Assembly (NCBI GenBank): GCA_022478985.1 | Contig: JAKSZP010004209.1 | Location: 1-64,000 of the forward strand | Origin: Massospora cicadina | Taxonomy: Eukaryota > Entomophthoromycota > Entomophthoromycetes > Entomophthorales > Entomophthoraceae | DNA length: 64,000 nt | Direction of reading: 5' to 3' | Program-made: the position numbers and the translations under genes | Shown here: positions 11,661 through 22,189 of the stretch, piece after piece | How the letters are laid out: each line of letters begins with the position of its first letter | How positions within the stretch are numbered: position 1 is the first letter of the stretch | The notes under the pieces: model-generated | The model's input: the letters and a program-made list of their open reading frames with translations, nothing else | Database searches by the model: none | What the model was told of the DNA's origin: nothing

Positions 11661-12260
11661 GTTAGTGCCTTTTGAGCTCTTTTTTCACTTCAGTTGGCTC
11701 ATCTTCATATTTTTAGTTAATCATCTTTTCATGAAGTTCATCAACCAAACTGCTCAGGACAGCTACAATAGGAAGTCACGATAATCCATCTGCATTTTGA
11801 TGGGTCACTCCAGCTCTATGAATAATTTCATAGTTGTATGCTTGTTATTTCAAAGCCCAGTGGGCTAATTGTCCCTCAGTTTCCTTGAGGTTATGGAGCC
11901 ATCTTAATGAGCTGTGATCCATCACTACTTGAAACTTGGTGCCATGAATGTAAACCCAAAATTGTTTACATGTGTAGATGATGGCTAAACACTCTCGTTC
12001 AGTCACTATATAATTACGCTCATGCTTATTCAGCATCATGCTGCAATAAGCGACCAAATGCTCCTCATCATCTTCCCCAATCTGAGATAACACACCCCCA
12101 ATCGCAGTCAATGAGGCGTTGGTTTGTATGATAATAGGCCTGCTGAAATTGGGATATTGGAGGATAGGCGCTGTGCTAATTCTGATTTTAAAGACTCAAA
12201 GGCCTGTTGGCACTCGTATGCAAAGAAAAATTGAACTACTCCTTGTAGCAAATAAATAGG
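11661..12260 (-). pseudogene. Element B RNase H
   Basis: Open stretch 11845-12111 with the catalytic set of a retroelement RNase H: G-G-V-L-S-Q near the first strand, T-E-R-E-C-L-A-I (Glu) and V-V-M-D-H-S-S-L-R-W-L (Asp). It removes the RNA strand after reverse transcription. It is followed upstream by the RT thumb, separated by at least one stop. Confidence 0.8.
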
Positions 12261-13130
12261 GGCTCAGCAATCCTTGCAAACCCTTATAAAAGCCTTTGAT
12301 AGTATCCTACCATGCCTAAGAACACTTGAACATCCCTCATACTTGTCGGAGGTTGCATCTTGTTAATTGCCTCCACCTTTTTAGGTAGAGGCTGCAATCC
12401 CTTTGCATCAATAATGAACTTAAGGTATTCCAATTGTTCTTTAAAGAATTGACATTTTCTAGGTTTTATCTTCAAATTAGCATTCAACAGTCGTTCAAAC
12501 ACTTGTTCAAGATGCTCCAAATGTTTGGAAAACATTTTTAAAAAGATATTGATATCATCCAGGTAAACCAGTACATAGGATAATTTAAAGTCCTCCCAAA
12601 TTGTGCCCATTGCCCGTTGAAAAGTTGCTGGCGCATTGCACAGCCCCTGTGGCATGCGCGTCAGTTGAAACAGTCCTTGAGTAGCAATTATTGCGCACTT
12701 CTCCTGATCCTCTTGAGGCAGTTCAATTTGCCAATATCCTGAGATAAGGTCAAAAGCTGTAAAGTATTTCGCCCCTCCCAGACGATCCAAAACATCATCA
12801 ATTCTGGGCAACGGATATGAATCTTTTTTCATAATGGCATTTAGGAGTCAATAATCAATCACAACTCAATTACTTCCATCTTTTTTCTTTACAATTAAAA
12901 CTGGACTGGCCCATGAGCTCTTAGATGGCACAATCATCCCGCTTTTTAGCAGTTTTTCTAGCTCTTCTCTGACCTTTTCATCGCTAGCCCTGGGGCGCTA
13001 AATTGGCCTCATTCTAATAGGCGCGTGGTCCCCAGTGTCAACAATATGCTGTACTCCTTTTGCACAACCTAAATCTTGATCATCTTTAGCAAAAATTTCG
13101 GAGTATCATTTAAACAATTCTAGTGCTTCA
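12261..13130 (-). pseudogene. Element B reverse transcriptase
   Basis: The long frame 12284-12832 carries P-L-P-R-I-D-D-V-L-D-R-L-G-G-A-K-Y-F, F-D-L-I-S-G-Y-W-Q-I, R-M-P-Q-G-L-C-N-A-P-A-T-F and the intact catalytic L-V-Y-L-D-D-I-N at about 12554-12580, then C-Q-F-F-K and F-L-G-M-V-G-Y-Y. The N-terminal fingers lie at 12833-13130 in other frames with stops (S-P-V-L-I-V-K-K-K block). It is one of the better preserved RT domains of the window. Confidence 0.85.
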
Positions 13131-14060
13131 TCCTTATGTTGTTCTGATAATCTGGTTACTGATTCTTGAGGAATTATAGTATGTGCTCTAAAGGTTTCAG
13201 TTGGTAAGCTGAGCTCAGATAAATCGCCAAATTTGATGGCTGATTTTAATTTGTCCCTTGGAAACAGATGAACAAATGTAACTACTTGATATTTTTGACC
13301 TTAATACTTTGGCTGGTCAAATTTTCTAATAGGACATCAATTTCTCCATGCCCTGGTTAAGTATTCCTGGAGATACACTGGGTTCCATATGAGAACAATG
13401 CCATGGAGATACAACCTTCCCATATAGTCCTTCTGGAAGATCCAGCGTGGTCCCAGTCTTTGTAACCAGTTGATGGCCTGGAGCTATTGTCACATCCTTA
13501 TTCACACATAGGGGTATTCCTTGATTTTTATTTTTTGCAGTCAGCATGGGACAGCTTCAGTTTCCCCACTGAAAAATACCCTACTGGTATTATTCCATCG
13601 GCATAAGATATATTGATAATATTTTGACAATAGCTTGTGGGCTCTGTAATGTCATGAGAGAAATAAATCAGAAGTGATTGGCCTAATATTGTTAGGACGT
13701 TTTCTTTAAAATTGCATGAGATCCCATAGGTCCTTAAAAAACTCATTCCAATTAAAATGTTGTAATTTGTGTTTGGAAGCACTATAGCGGGTGCAGCAAC
13801 TACCAAAGCTCTAAATCGCAATGGCAAGGCGCTGTAAGCTCCTTCACTCTTAGTGCTGTTGAGGCCCACAGTCCCATATTCTCAATGATGGTCAATGTCC
13901 AAAGAAATTTTCAGTTTCTTCACCAACTTTGTGGAAACAATGTTTACAGGTGCTCCGCTATCAACAATAGCACCAACTTTGATCTTGTTGACCAGAATGT
14001 CCATGTAAGTGCACTCAGAGTAGTAAAAGTCAATAGAGTTTACTAAGTGAATATGTAAAA
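13131..14060 (-). pseudogene. Element B protease and linker
   Basis: An aspartic protease of the retropepsin fold. The active-site block I-V-D-S-G-A-P-V-N-I-V is encoded near 13945-13985. It is followed by the open frame 13528-13869, which includes P-A-I-V-L-P-N-T-N-Y-N-I-L-I-G-M-S-F-L and C-N-F-K-E-N-V-L-T-I-L. The same blocks occur in element F (21550-21850). The frame 13326-13547 belongs to the protease-RT linker, with P-E-G-L-Y-G-K-V-V and P-W; the F counterpart is at 22070-22130. Confidence 0.75.
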
Positions 14061-14439
14061 AATCCAGAGAGTTAAGAGGTTTCTTCAGAGTATTTCCAAT
14101 ACTGGGACAGACATGGATGAATGTGTCAATTGGAATTGCTATATTGACCCCTTTCAGGCTTGGGGTATCTGATGCATTGCTTGGCCCTTATGCTGGAATA
14201 TTCTCAATCATTTGTTGCACATACGGTTTAGCTACTACTTCAGAGGCTTCAGGTATGACAACCTTACTCTGAGAGCGAGTTACCACATGTACATTTGTAG
14301 AATTTTCATTTGGTACTAAAGTGGAATTCAGATTGTTGTTAAGCAAGGCCTCATGGCCTTCATATTCTTGTCAATCAGGTGGGACTGGTTTTTCCATAAC
14401 AATAGAGCAACCCGCATATAGTATGCTTGTTCTTTTCCC

Positions 14440-15654
14440 TTCTCCTGCATATTATCAGGAAGGATTACATTGACATTATGCTGATGGCATCAAGAAGCAA
14501 AGTGCCCTTTATGGGTCAATTATAGCAGGTGATTTCATTCATTGAGCCGGTGGGCTTTGTATTTGAGTTCTGCTCAGTTTTCACAGGTGAATTTACTTCA
14601 ATCTTCTTATTGGTTTCAATGGGTTTCCCAACAGAGGCAGGTCCTGATTTGTACCCAGTATCAGGAGGGCCATAATTCTGTGAACATCTGCGCAAATAAT
14701 CAACTAATTCAGATGTTGTAAGATTTTTTACAAAAGCAGGCATTAAAACGTTCAGCAAATTTTGGTAAGGTTGTACCGCATGTTCTAGCGCAATCTTAGT
14801 GGCAAAATTGACTATAGCCTTGGCGCCTAGGAGAACTTGCGCTTCACGATTGAACTGATCCACAAATCCATCAGTTGCTACATTTTTCTTAAAGTAAATA
14901 TTGATAAATTTAGATTACCTGGTTGACATCCATTCTGGACCTCCAAATTCTTAAAGCACAGCCTCTTTGACTTCGGCATAAGTTGGGTTTTCATGATATG
15001 GGGCATAATCAACTCAATGCTCCACTGATCAAAGCAGTTAATCATAGTGGCTGCTTTGTTGCGGTTGCTGGCCCCATACATAGCCAATTCAAAGCGTTTG
15101 ACAAATTTGGTAATGCTTCCATTCTTTTCAAATGCAGGCAAGTTTGCTGGCTTAAAATTATTGCTTTCCCATCCATGGTTATCAGAATTGCTTCTTTGCT
15201 GGATTGGGCCAGATGTACTAGGGTGTTGAAGCACTGCATTACGGCTAAAAGAACTTGAGTTGGCCAAAGCAACCATTCTACATGGCAGTTGCCAACGTGG
15301 CCCATAATAAATCTCATAATGTTCAGAGGCATCACTATCAGTAAATTCACTTTGGGCGTTCTGGCTTTGACAATCATCCAATATTGCAAGTTTTCTCACA
15401 CAGATTGGTCATTTAAAATTAAAGAGCAGAAATCACTTGATCTTTTTCTATGATTTTCTTCTTTAACCCATTCACTTCTTTATGTAGATCATTATTTGCT
15501 TCATTAATGAGAGTAACTTCTTCAGTGAAATTATCAATTTGATGACTCATTATTTCCACTGAGTTTTATAATTTTTTAAATTCATCCTTGAAAATTGATA
15601 TAGCCAGGGGTTGCTCCCCTGCTCAGCTTGATCACCATCTGCATTTCCAGCCAT
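14440..15654 (-). pseudogene. Element B gag
   Basis: The likely start is the ATG at 15652-15654, only 10 bases from the 5' LTR, giving M-A-G-N-A-D-G-D-Q; the frame soon breaks. Capsid-like sequence lies in 14878-15399 (L-P-A-F-E-K, A-A-T-M-I-N-C-F). The frame 14516-14863 aligns with the capsid end of element F. A damaged zinc knuckle is at about 14480-14535 (C-Y-N...K-G-H-F...C, split by a stop and a frameshift). Gag packages the RNA and forms the particle. Confidence 0.7.
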
Positions 15655-15661
15655 GAGCGCC
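15647..15661 (-). promoter_or_regulatory. Post-LTR motif (primer-binding-site position) of element B
   Basis: On -, GGCGCTCATGGCTGG begins 3 bases after the 5' LTR, where the primer binding site belongs. Elements D, F and G have GGTGCTCACTAC or GGTGCTCACCAC at the same place. In B the motif overlaps the putative gag start codon. I do not recognise the tRNA it would pair with. Confidence 0.5.
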
Positions 15662-15664
15662 ACT

Positions 15665-16478
15665 TGTTGAATTTTAGGTCAATTAGGGATGACTGGTTCT
15701 TCTTCTGCGGTAAGGTGGAGTTTCAAACGTCTATTGTATGAAGACATTAGACCAGACGGTGACTATAGTTAAGATATAACTCCTTGGTAATCACACTTGA
15801 AGCTGTGTTCTTCTGTCATTACTTAGATGATGGCACGCTGCCCTGATCTTCCTGATCCCAAGTAAATCCTCGACTTAATACATTGTAAAGTATTAATACA
15901 AAAAAGCTTATAAATTAAACTGTAATCTTGTGGTAATAGTTGACTATTTTTTATTGGTATCAACTTGGGATAATTTATAGGGTTTGATGTTCACCACATC
16001 TTACCCATGACACCTCAATTTCAATGGCACTTGGCCAGAGAAAGTAACGAGTTTGTTTGATGGTCTAAAATCCATTTGACTCAAGATATCTCAAATGTCT
16101 CAGAGTTGGTCTCAAACTCAGAAATATTTTCAAGACAGCATTTCTAACGCGTCTGCAAATAGCTGAACTGATACTCATCTCAAGCAATAAGCAGCACATA
16201 CTAAGGCGATTTCTACCACTGATTAGTAATTAATTTGATTGAAAACTCAATTGACATTAAAAATAATTTTGACAAAGACCAACAAATCCCACGTTCCCAG
16301 GTCATTTAGTCAGCTATTATTTTAAGTCTTACCAAACCAACAAAGCCCCCGTGCCTGTGTCATCATAGTCAAATATTATTAAGTGGAATCGCTAGGCCAT
16401 GAATCCCAAGTTCAGATATACTTAGGATATTTTTGGTTTAGAATTACTGACGATTTATATCCAGTCAACCATTCAACA
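15665..16478 (-). repeat. Element B 5' LTR
   Basis: 814 bp, TGTTGAATTTTAGG to CCATTCAACA on +, giving 8-base inverted termini TGTTGAAT/ATTCAACA. It lies at the 5' end of the minus-strand element and carries the unoccupied target of micro-insertion 1 at 15795-15811. Confidence 0.92.
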
Positions 16479-17212
16479 GTCCTTTCATTACCATGGGCAA
16501 TTCGGCCCATGTGGTAGATGAGAGGCGGGTGACAGCATATCCTTTATCAATTGCACCTCTGCCTCCTTTGTTAACTACCCAGGAGTTGGTGCAGAAAATT
16601 TGGGGGGGGTGTCAGGAGGTGGCGGTGGTCAGAAGCCATTAACAGCAGAAGGTTTGTAGCAATTTTCACCAATAAGAGGTTTCCTCTACCAATTAAAGTT
16701 TTGCTAGCCAAAATAAATTGGTAATTGGTGAAAGTAAAATGAGCGAGTCAATCTCAGGCTCTGATATCCCCATCTGCCAATCCCTTCATTGCTGGCAAAA
16801 ATGAGCCTGTACTCAACAGGTATGGGCGTGATAAAACCTTTTATTACACCCCCTCGGGTTGGGACCATCTAGTACTAAAAAAACCTTTTATTACACAATG
16901 GGTCTGCCCATATTTGGCCTGGCCATGGATGCAACCTACTGTTTGCCGGAGGAGTCATCATTATCATGTTAAGCACAATAGCAAAATAAAGATTCTCTCC
17001 AAGAACTTTAATACTAATCCATCCATGCAAGTCAGATCTATATCAGTATTGGTAACATTTTCTAGGTGTCAATCCACTGTGACAATCTTCAAATATATTC
17101 CCCTTAGTATAGCATCCGCCTTTGTTCCTTATTCAGTGCGCTTAGAAGGCAGTAAACCATGAAATGTTCCTCTGTCACTCTATTTTTCTCTTTCTGCTTT
17201 TTAGTTTAAATA
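16479..17212 (+). repeat. Element A 3' LTR, second piece
   Basis: After one copy of the element B target duplication the A LTR continues with sequence matching the E LTRs (36720-37400). At 16499-16600 it encodes the same peptide block (A-H-V-V-D-E, then P-P-L-L-T-T-Q-E-L-V) as the E and C LTRs. A micro-insertion of LINE-1 tail sits at 16850-16879. The open frame 16914-17162 looks accidental. LINE-3 cuts it near 17212. Confidence 0.7.
16850..16879 (+). mobile_element. LINE-1 micro-insertion 2 (30 bp)
   Basis: The 30 bases ending GGGACCATCTAGTACTAAA match the LINE-1 3' end at about 8723-8751 with about two differences. They lie between two exact copies of AAAACCTTTTATTACAC (16833-16849 and 16880-16896). 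The duplication begins with four A, so the boundary with the A tail is ambiguous by a few bases. This is a second minimal LINE-1 copy. Confidence 0.88.
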
Positions 17213-17439
17213 CTTTTTATTTTATTTAACTGAGGCAAGCTGACCAGGGGACGGACAATACCAAAACTGAAACTCCAAAAATAAACTGGTTAAAAAATAA
17301 AAGATGAATAAACTGCCCTTTTCAGGCAGTGAGACACAAAATAAAATGAGAATATTTCCTACCAGGTGGCATAGAGGCGAGCTGCTTATCCCATCATGGC
17401 GGTGGGGAGGGGGGATCAGGTGGGTCGTCATCAGGTTCA

Positions 17440-18766
17440 GCACTGTGTAGGCGGATCAATACTGAGAGTAAGGGGGTTGGAGCATCCGCAGGATGAGGGT
17501 TGAGGTGGAGTAAATAGTTGTTAGATCAACAATTTGGGCTTTTATTAAAGCCTCTATGAGTTTGGCAACATGGTGTTCGGTCTGGATGCAGGCGTCAAGA
17601 AGCTTTTCTAACTTCACAATATTTGCTCTTGTGGTGCGTTTGGATGGGGAAAAATATGCAAGTTCTGCGACATGTTTGACAGCGGTGGTGGCAGTTTTGT
17701 GGAGGCGTTGGATTTCCTCTTTTGTGGCAGGAGGAAAATCAGAGGGGAACAAGGGGGTGTGCAGCTCTTTTTTTTAAATTCTGTGACAGATTTTACATAC
17801 AGTATGCAAAAACGGTGATTATTAAGTGTAGCCACCGTGACTGCAGTAAGGTTGTGGTCACTTTGGAAAAAGGATCTAGGTTTGGGGGCATATCAGTTGG
17901 TCATGGCTGGGGTATCAAGGTATGAATTTAGATAAGGTGTTAATCAATTGGTTAACTTGGTGGTGGGACAATTTCAACAGATTTGGTTACTTCCTCCAAT
18001 AATTTCCAGGGATTTTGGTTGAATCAGGAAATATGTTGGTGATTTTGGTTTGGTAGATTTTGTGGCGGGTGATTTTATGGATTGAACAGTAGTCCAATCC
18101 TGCACACAATTGGTTGACATGAGTGAGCATTGGCCAGCTTGGGTTTGAGATGCTAGATTTTGTTTCTGATTCAAGTACATGTCCTGTGGAGGTGGAGCAG
18201 CCAAAATTCCAGCTCAAACACTGTTGGTGTGGCCTCATGGGTGGTGTTGGCTGTGTTCTCAAGGTGTGAAATATTGACATATCTTTTTGGTGTGGTCCAA
18301 TTCATAGCAGAGGGGGCAAATTGTGCGACCCTTTTTGTGTGGGCCCAAAAGAAATGGCCAGGGAGGATGGGATATAGGCATGCTGTGGGATGTGCTGGGA
18401 CATGTTCAGCTGGTGTAAGGTAATGGTTGCCATTGCCTGAGGTGCTGCAAGGCGTTCAGCACCACTTGGGACAATAAATTGAAGGATAGGTTTTTGCCAT
18501 ATGTGGACAACCCCAACATCAACTCCTCATAGAGTGATTGAGGGGGAAGGCATGAGGGGAGCTTTGCAAAGGTTACCACAAGTGTGGTATCATCTGGGAG
18601 GCATGTTTGGGTGGTGGTAATGTGAGTATTTTTAAAAAATTAATGGCGTATCTGCTGCAGCAGCTGCGGCCTCTTGGTGGGGAATCCAATATCAAAATAG
18701 CCCTTGTATGGGCAGAAGGTGATAAACCCTGCTGGCGCAAAGGTGGCTGCTTCCAGCTCATATTGC
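17440..18766 (-). pseudogene. LINE-3 ORF1, central and C-terminal part
   Basis: From 18766 leftward on -, the translation has V-V-T-F-A-K-L-P (about 18570), matching V-T-F-S-N-L-P of LINE-1 ORF1. It then has a zinc knuckle C-P-L-C-Y-E-L-D-H-T-K-K-I-C, CX2CX4HX4C, at 18277-18318. A Pro/Ser/Lys-rich stretch and a possibly helical C-terminal segment (17456-17752) follow. Stops and frameshifts are frequent. The role would be RNA binding, as in other LINE ORF1 proteins. Confidence 0.65.
18762..18766. repeat. Target-site duplication of element F, left copy
   Basis: ATTGC, repeated exactly at 26594-26598 on the other side of element F. Confidence 0.9.
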
Positions 18767-19773
18767 TGTCAGAATTGCGGATGACCACATAATCCAACCT
18801 TTTGATCAAGTATAAGCTTCAGCGATTAAGTTATAATTGTATAGAATCAGCAATAGTGGCTGATTGATGAGAATATTGTTGGGCATCATCCCCAATGATA
18901 TTAGAGGTCACCAGCTAATAAATTATTGTTGGGCATCATCCCTGATGATATTTGAGGCCCTTGACAGATGATAATTTCGTCAGGCATCATCCCCGATGAT
19001 ATTTGAGGCTGCTGAAAGTTGATAAATTCCATTGGGCATCATCCCCAACAAAATCAAGCAATAATTTGATATTGGAATAATACCCAATAGTCAAATTATA
19101 GGGAATCATTCAGAGAGGAATGGATTGGAGTTGTCAGAAACTACCAAAATGTGCAAATGCCAGAGGAAGAGTAGAATCGTCATCAGCTGAAACAATTGGT
19201 TTCATGTACCTAATACCAATTGTTTGGTTCACCAAACACCTGAGGATTATGCTGCCTAAGAAACCCAAGGCAATGGTACCCAATGTGATTTGGTGCCTGA
19301 CACTGAGGGTCAAACCAGTATAGGAGCACAAATAATTCTCAGCGGACAGCTGAAAAGTTGTGTGCTAATTTCAACTATAAAAACCCCAAATTATTCCCTA
19401 ATAAAAGCAGACTACAATTGATATTAACTTAGTTGTTTAAACATTGGTTGTTTTTACATTACTCTTAAGAGAAGAGTGCAAGGATCAGATATCCTTAGGT
19501 TGTTACTATCAAGTCTCCACTTGGCTCTGCATGAAGATAATAGGGAAAGTGTTCCCTACCAGTTCCAGAACAACTTCAAGACGAAGAAACACCTGTTTAG
19601 CGTTAAACAAAACTCTCAACGTGGCTTTGGGGCAATCAACACTAATAATATTTTTCTTACTATTATTGCCCCAGTCTATCAATTTCGTTCAAATAATCAA
19701 CTCAAGGATCCACAAATCTGTGCAGTTGAAATCCAGGGCTGGAAGAGAGCCATCAAAGCCCAAGATTTTAACA
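18767..19773 (+). repeat. Element F 5' LTR
   Basis: 1007 bp. It carries four tandem units of about 50 bases at 18878-19055, each built around GGGCATCATCCCCAATGATA. The rest is unique and nearly identical to the 3' LTR. Short open frames on both strands at 19120-19330 and 19444-19800 recur in both LTRs but look like accidental frames. Confidence 0.95.
18878..19055 (+). repeat. Tandem repeat inside element F 5' LTR
   Basis: Four imperfect units start at 18878, 18928, 18979 and 19031, so the period is 50-52 bases. The core is GGGCATCATCCCCAATGATA and the spacers vary. A matching array is in the 3' LTR at about 25700-25868. Tandem repeats in U3 often act as enhancers in retroelements; here that is only inferred. 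Confidence 0.85.
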
Positions 19774-19775
19774 TC

Positions 19776-19791
19776 GGTGCTCACTACAGGG
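19776..19791 (+). promoter_or_regulatory. Post-LTR motif (primer-binding-site position) of element F
   Basis: GGTGCTCACTACAGGG starts two bases after the 5' LTR. The same 16 bases occur in element D (57051-57066, -), and GGTGCTCACCACAAG in element G (35931-35945, -). The position fits a primer binding site; the matching tRNA was not identified. Confidence 0.55.
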
Positions 19792-19824
19792 TAGTTGAGT
19801 TGTCAAAAGCCAATTTAAACCACA

Positions 19825-21090
19825 ATGTCTTATAAGGAAGAGCTTCAGAAGCTCTTGGTGGAACCAAAGTATGTCAATGAAAATGTGCTCAGCTCAGCAT
19901 CTCAAGGTGATGTTAGTACATTAGAGGAGCGTATGATCAAGGCGGAGGAGACACTCAAACAATTGGGAATAGTGAATAACGACCTGTGTGGGAAAGTTGC
20001 CTCTTTGAAGTGGAAATAGGGTAAACTCATTAAAGAAAATTTTATTCCAGAAAACCAGATGAGAAGAGGATTGAGAACGCATCTGGAAGTTTCATGAAGA
20101 GATGATGAAAATGACCAAGCGTATGGAGGAATTGGAGAAATACCAATGTGATTGTAAACAATTCGAGATGAATGAGGCTGAAGCAAAGACATGTGAAAAG
20201 CCAATTGAGAAGACCTCTCAGCCCTGAAACATGCCTAAACCATTCACTGGTGTGTTGGAAATGACTCCCAAAGTCACTTCTATGGCTTCTCAAGTAGCTG
20301 GGTCAGGATCTTCTATAAGTGGAGCAATTGAGGAATTTCAAAATACACTGAAATTGCCCACCTTTCACCAGTATAACACCCCAGCATTTTTCTGCTTATT
20401 TGAGATGACCATGTTTGGCTATGCGGACCATCAAAAAGCTATGACTGTAATGAACTGCCTTAGCACAGACTGCCAAAATCTGGTGCTACCCCACCTCAAT
20501 GGAGATAATTGGTCATACATGGAAGCCAAAGCAGCCATTATGTTGGAGTTTGGAAGCCCTACTCGGATGTTGAATCAAAAACAAGAGTTCATGGGTATCC
20601 AATTCCTCAAAGATGAGACTCTGGCTAGTTTCATCGACTGTTTTTACCAAGAAGCTCAGATCTTGGCAGGAGCAAATGTGTTAAATGACTTTGATGCATG
20701 CATAGCCATGCAGCTGGCACTTTGGCCCTAACAAGAATTGCATTGGATTATGGTGGCGGCGCTAGTGACTCAAACAATGACCTCTCAGATGGTGGACCAT
20801 CTGAAGATGCTTGGAGCCACGTTTGATGCTCCCAATCGCACTTTTAAAGTAATTCAAATGAAGGCTCAAAATATTGTCAAATTTGCTGAACCATCTAAAG
20901 AATCTGAGGGTTAAGTTGTGTTGGGAAGTAAACCCAAAGTTCAAAAATGAGTGGACAAATTAACAAACCGCTGTTTCCAATGCGGGAAGATGGGCCATGT
21001 AATTTCCCAGTGTCAGGAAAGAAAGCTGAAGGATCAGATTAATCTCATTCAAACCCAAGAAACTGGTTCAGATTTGGGAAAAGGACCAGC
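19825..21090 (+). pseudogene. Element F gag
   Basis: ATG at 19825, 51 bases after the LTR. The first 64 codons and the following shifted frames (to about 20220) are rich in Glu, Lys and Leu, a probable coiled coil. The capsid-like part 20231-20731 includes L-P-T-F-H-Q-Y, M-T-V-M-N-C-L and E-A-K-A-A-I-M-L-E-F. A good zinc knuckle, C-F-Q-C-G-K-M-G-H-V-I-S-Q-C, lies at 20972-21013. Stops at 20017-20019 and 20729-20731 and further frame changes interrupt it. Confidence 0.85.
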
Positions 21091-21099
21091 AGTCTAGAT

Positions 21100-22180
21100 C
21101 AGGGACGTTCTAGTACTGCTGATAAACCTGTCCCGCCTGACATAATGAAAGAGGAAATTGATATCTCTGACCTATTCATGGATGATGACTTGTCAGATCC
21201 GCTCCATCAGGGAATTAACTTGGATGTTAATGCTATAACTCGAGCCAAAGCAAAGGGGATCAATCCCAAAATTGTTAGTGAGGTCTGCTCAGCCCTACAT
21301 ACAACAGCTAGTGGAGAAAGTTAGATCCACTGAGAGCCCTGAAGACTTAATCAAAACGATGTTGGATGAGGCTAACGTTTCTTTACCTATCAGAGCAATC
21401 AAGGAGTCATTCCCCAATTTATCCAATCAAATAATCCACACACTTGATTTGGCGAATAAGGTTGCTATCCATTCAGTAAATACTTTATTACAGTACTTGT
21501 AGTGTACCTATGTCAATATTCTAGTCAATAGGATAAGAGTCCGAGCCATAATTGATAGTGGAGCGCCAATCAACATTGTTTCCACCAAATTAGTGAAATG
21601 TATGAAAATCTCACCGGATTTGGAGCACCAAAAAGAGTATGGAACGGCTGGACCAGATGTTACCATCTCATGTGGAGCCTACAGTGCGCTACCACTTTGG
21701 TTTGGACCACTGATGGTGTCATCTCCTGGTATAGTGCTGGCCAATCCAAACTATGATATACTTATCAGGACAGAGTTCTTGAGGAAGTATGGGGTGAAAT
21801 GCAATTTCAAAGAAAACATCCTGACAATATTGAGGCAGACGTTGCCTTTGGTTTACCAACGGAAAGGAGAAATTCCGTTGACAAAGAAGAATAATTTTGT
21901 CAATTTAATTTATAGTGATGGTATTATACCCATTTGCTATAAAGTAGTTGGACGAAAATGGAAATCAATGCTGATGGAAATTATGGAGAATTGGGGGATA
22001 CCTCTAAAGACTAATGCAGTGAACACTATTCTTCTGGGGGCTCAAATCATAGTTAACACTGGGTTAACGATGGAACTTCCAGAACAGCTATATGGAGAAA
22101 TCATCAATCCCTGGGAAAATCAAGAATTGAACCATGGGTTGCGCCAGGGATCTTAATGCCAGGTCACGAAGAGATATGAG
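21100..22180 (+). pseudogene. Element F protease and linker
   Basis: The aspartic protease active site A-I-I-D-S-G-A-P-I-N-I-V is encoded around 21548-21583 (Asp-Ser-Gly at 21554-21562). The 187-codon frame 21593-22156 continues with G-I-V-L-A-N-P-N-Y-D-I-L-I-R and C-N-F-K-E-N-I-L-T-I-L. It then runs into the linker (M-E-L-P-E-Q-L-Y-G-E). The open stretch 21272-21502 precedes the protease. The layout matches element B. Confidence 0.8.
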
Positions 22181-22189
22181 TACTAGTAG

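Larger units (their letters stand above)
9216..16478 (-). mobile_element. Element B: complete Ty3/Gypsy retrotransposon on -
   Basis: A 7.26-kb element between LTRs of 848 and 814 bp that start TGTT and end AACA, with GTCCC at 9211-9215 and GTCCT at 16479-16483 as a 5-bp target duplication with one mismatch. Internal order on - is a post-LTR motif, gag, protease, RT, RNase H, integrase, polypurine tract. No chromodomain is seen; the integrase ends with the peptide R-V-H-A-K-F-L shared with elements F and G. It inserted into the 3' LTR of element A. Most domains are open over long stretches, but stops and frameshifts occur in gag and pol. Confidence 0.92.

Noticed and set aside
16914..17162. 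Eighty-two-codon frame as a gene
   Set aside because: It lies wholly inside the element A LTR fragment and does not match the conserved LTR coding block.
18878..19055. CRISPR-like array
   Set aside because: Four diverged units with similar spacers inside an LTR of a eukaryotic element; no cas genes and no regular short repeat.
19120..19331. Open frames on both strands, repeated at 25940-26151
   Set aside because: They recur only because they lie in the two LTRs of element F; nothing suggests translation and no family is recognised.
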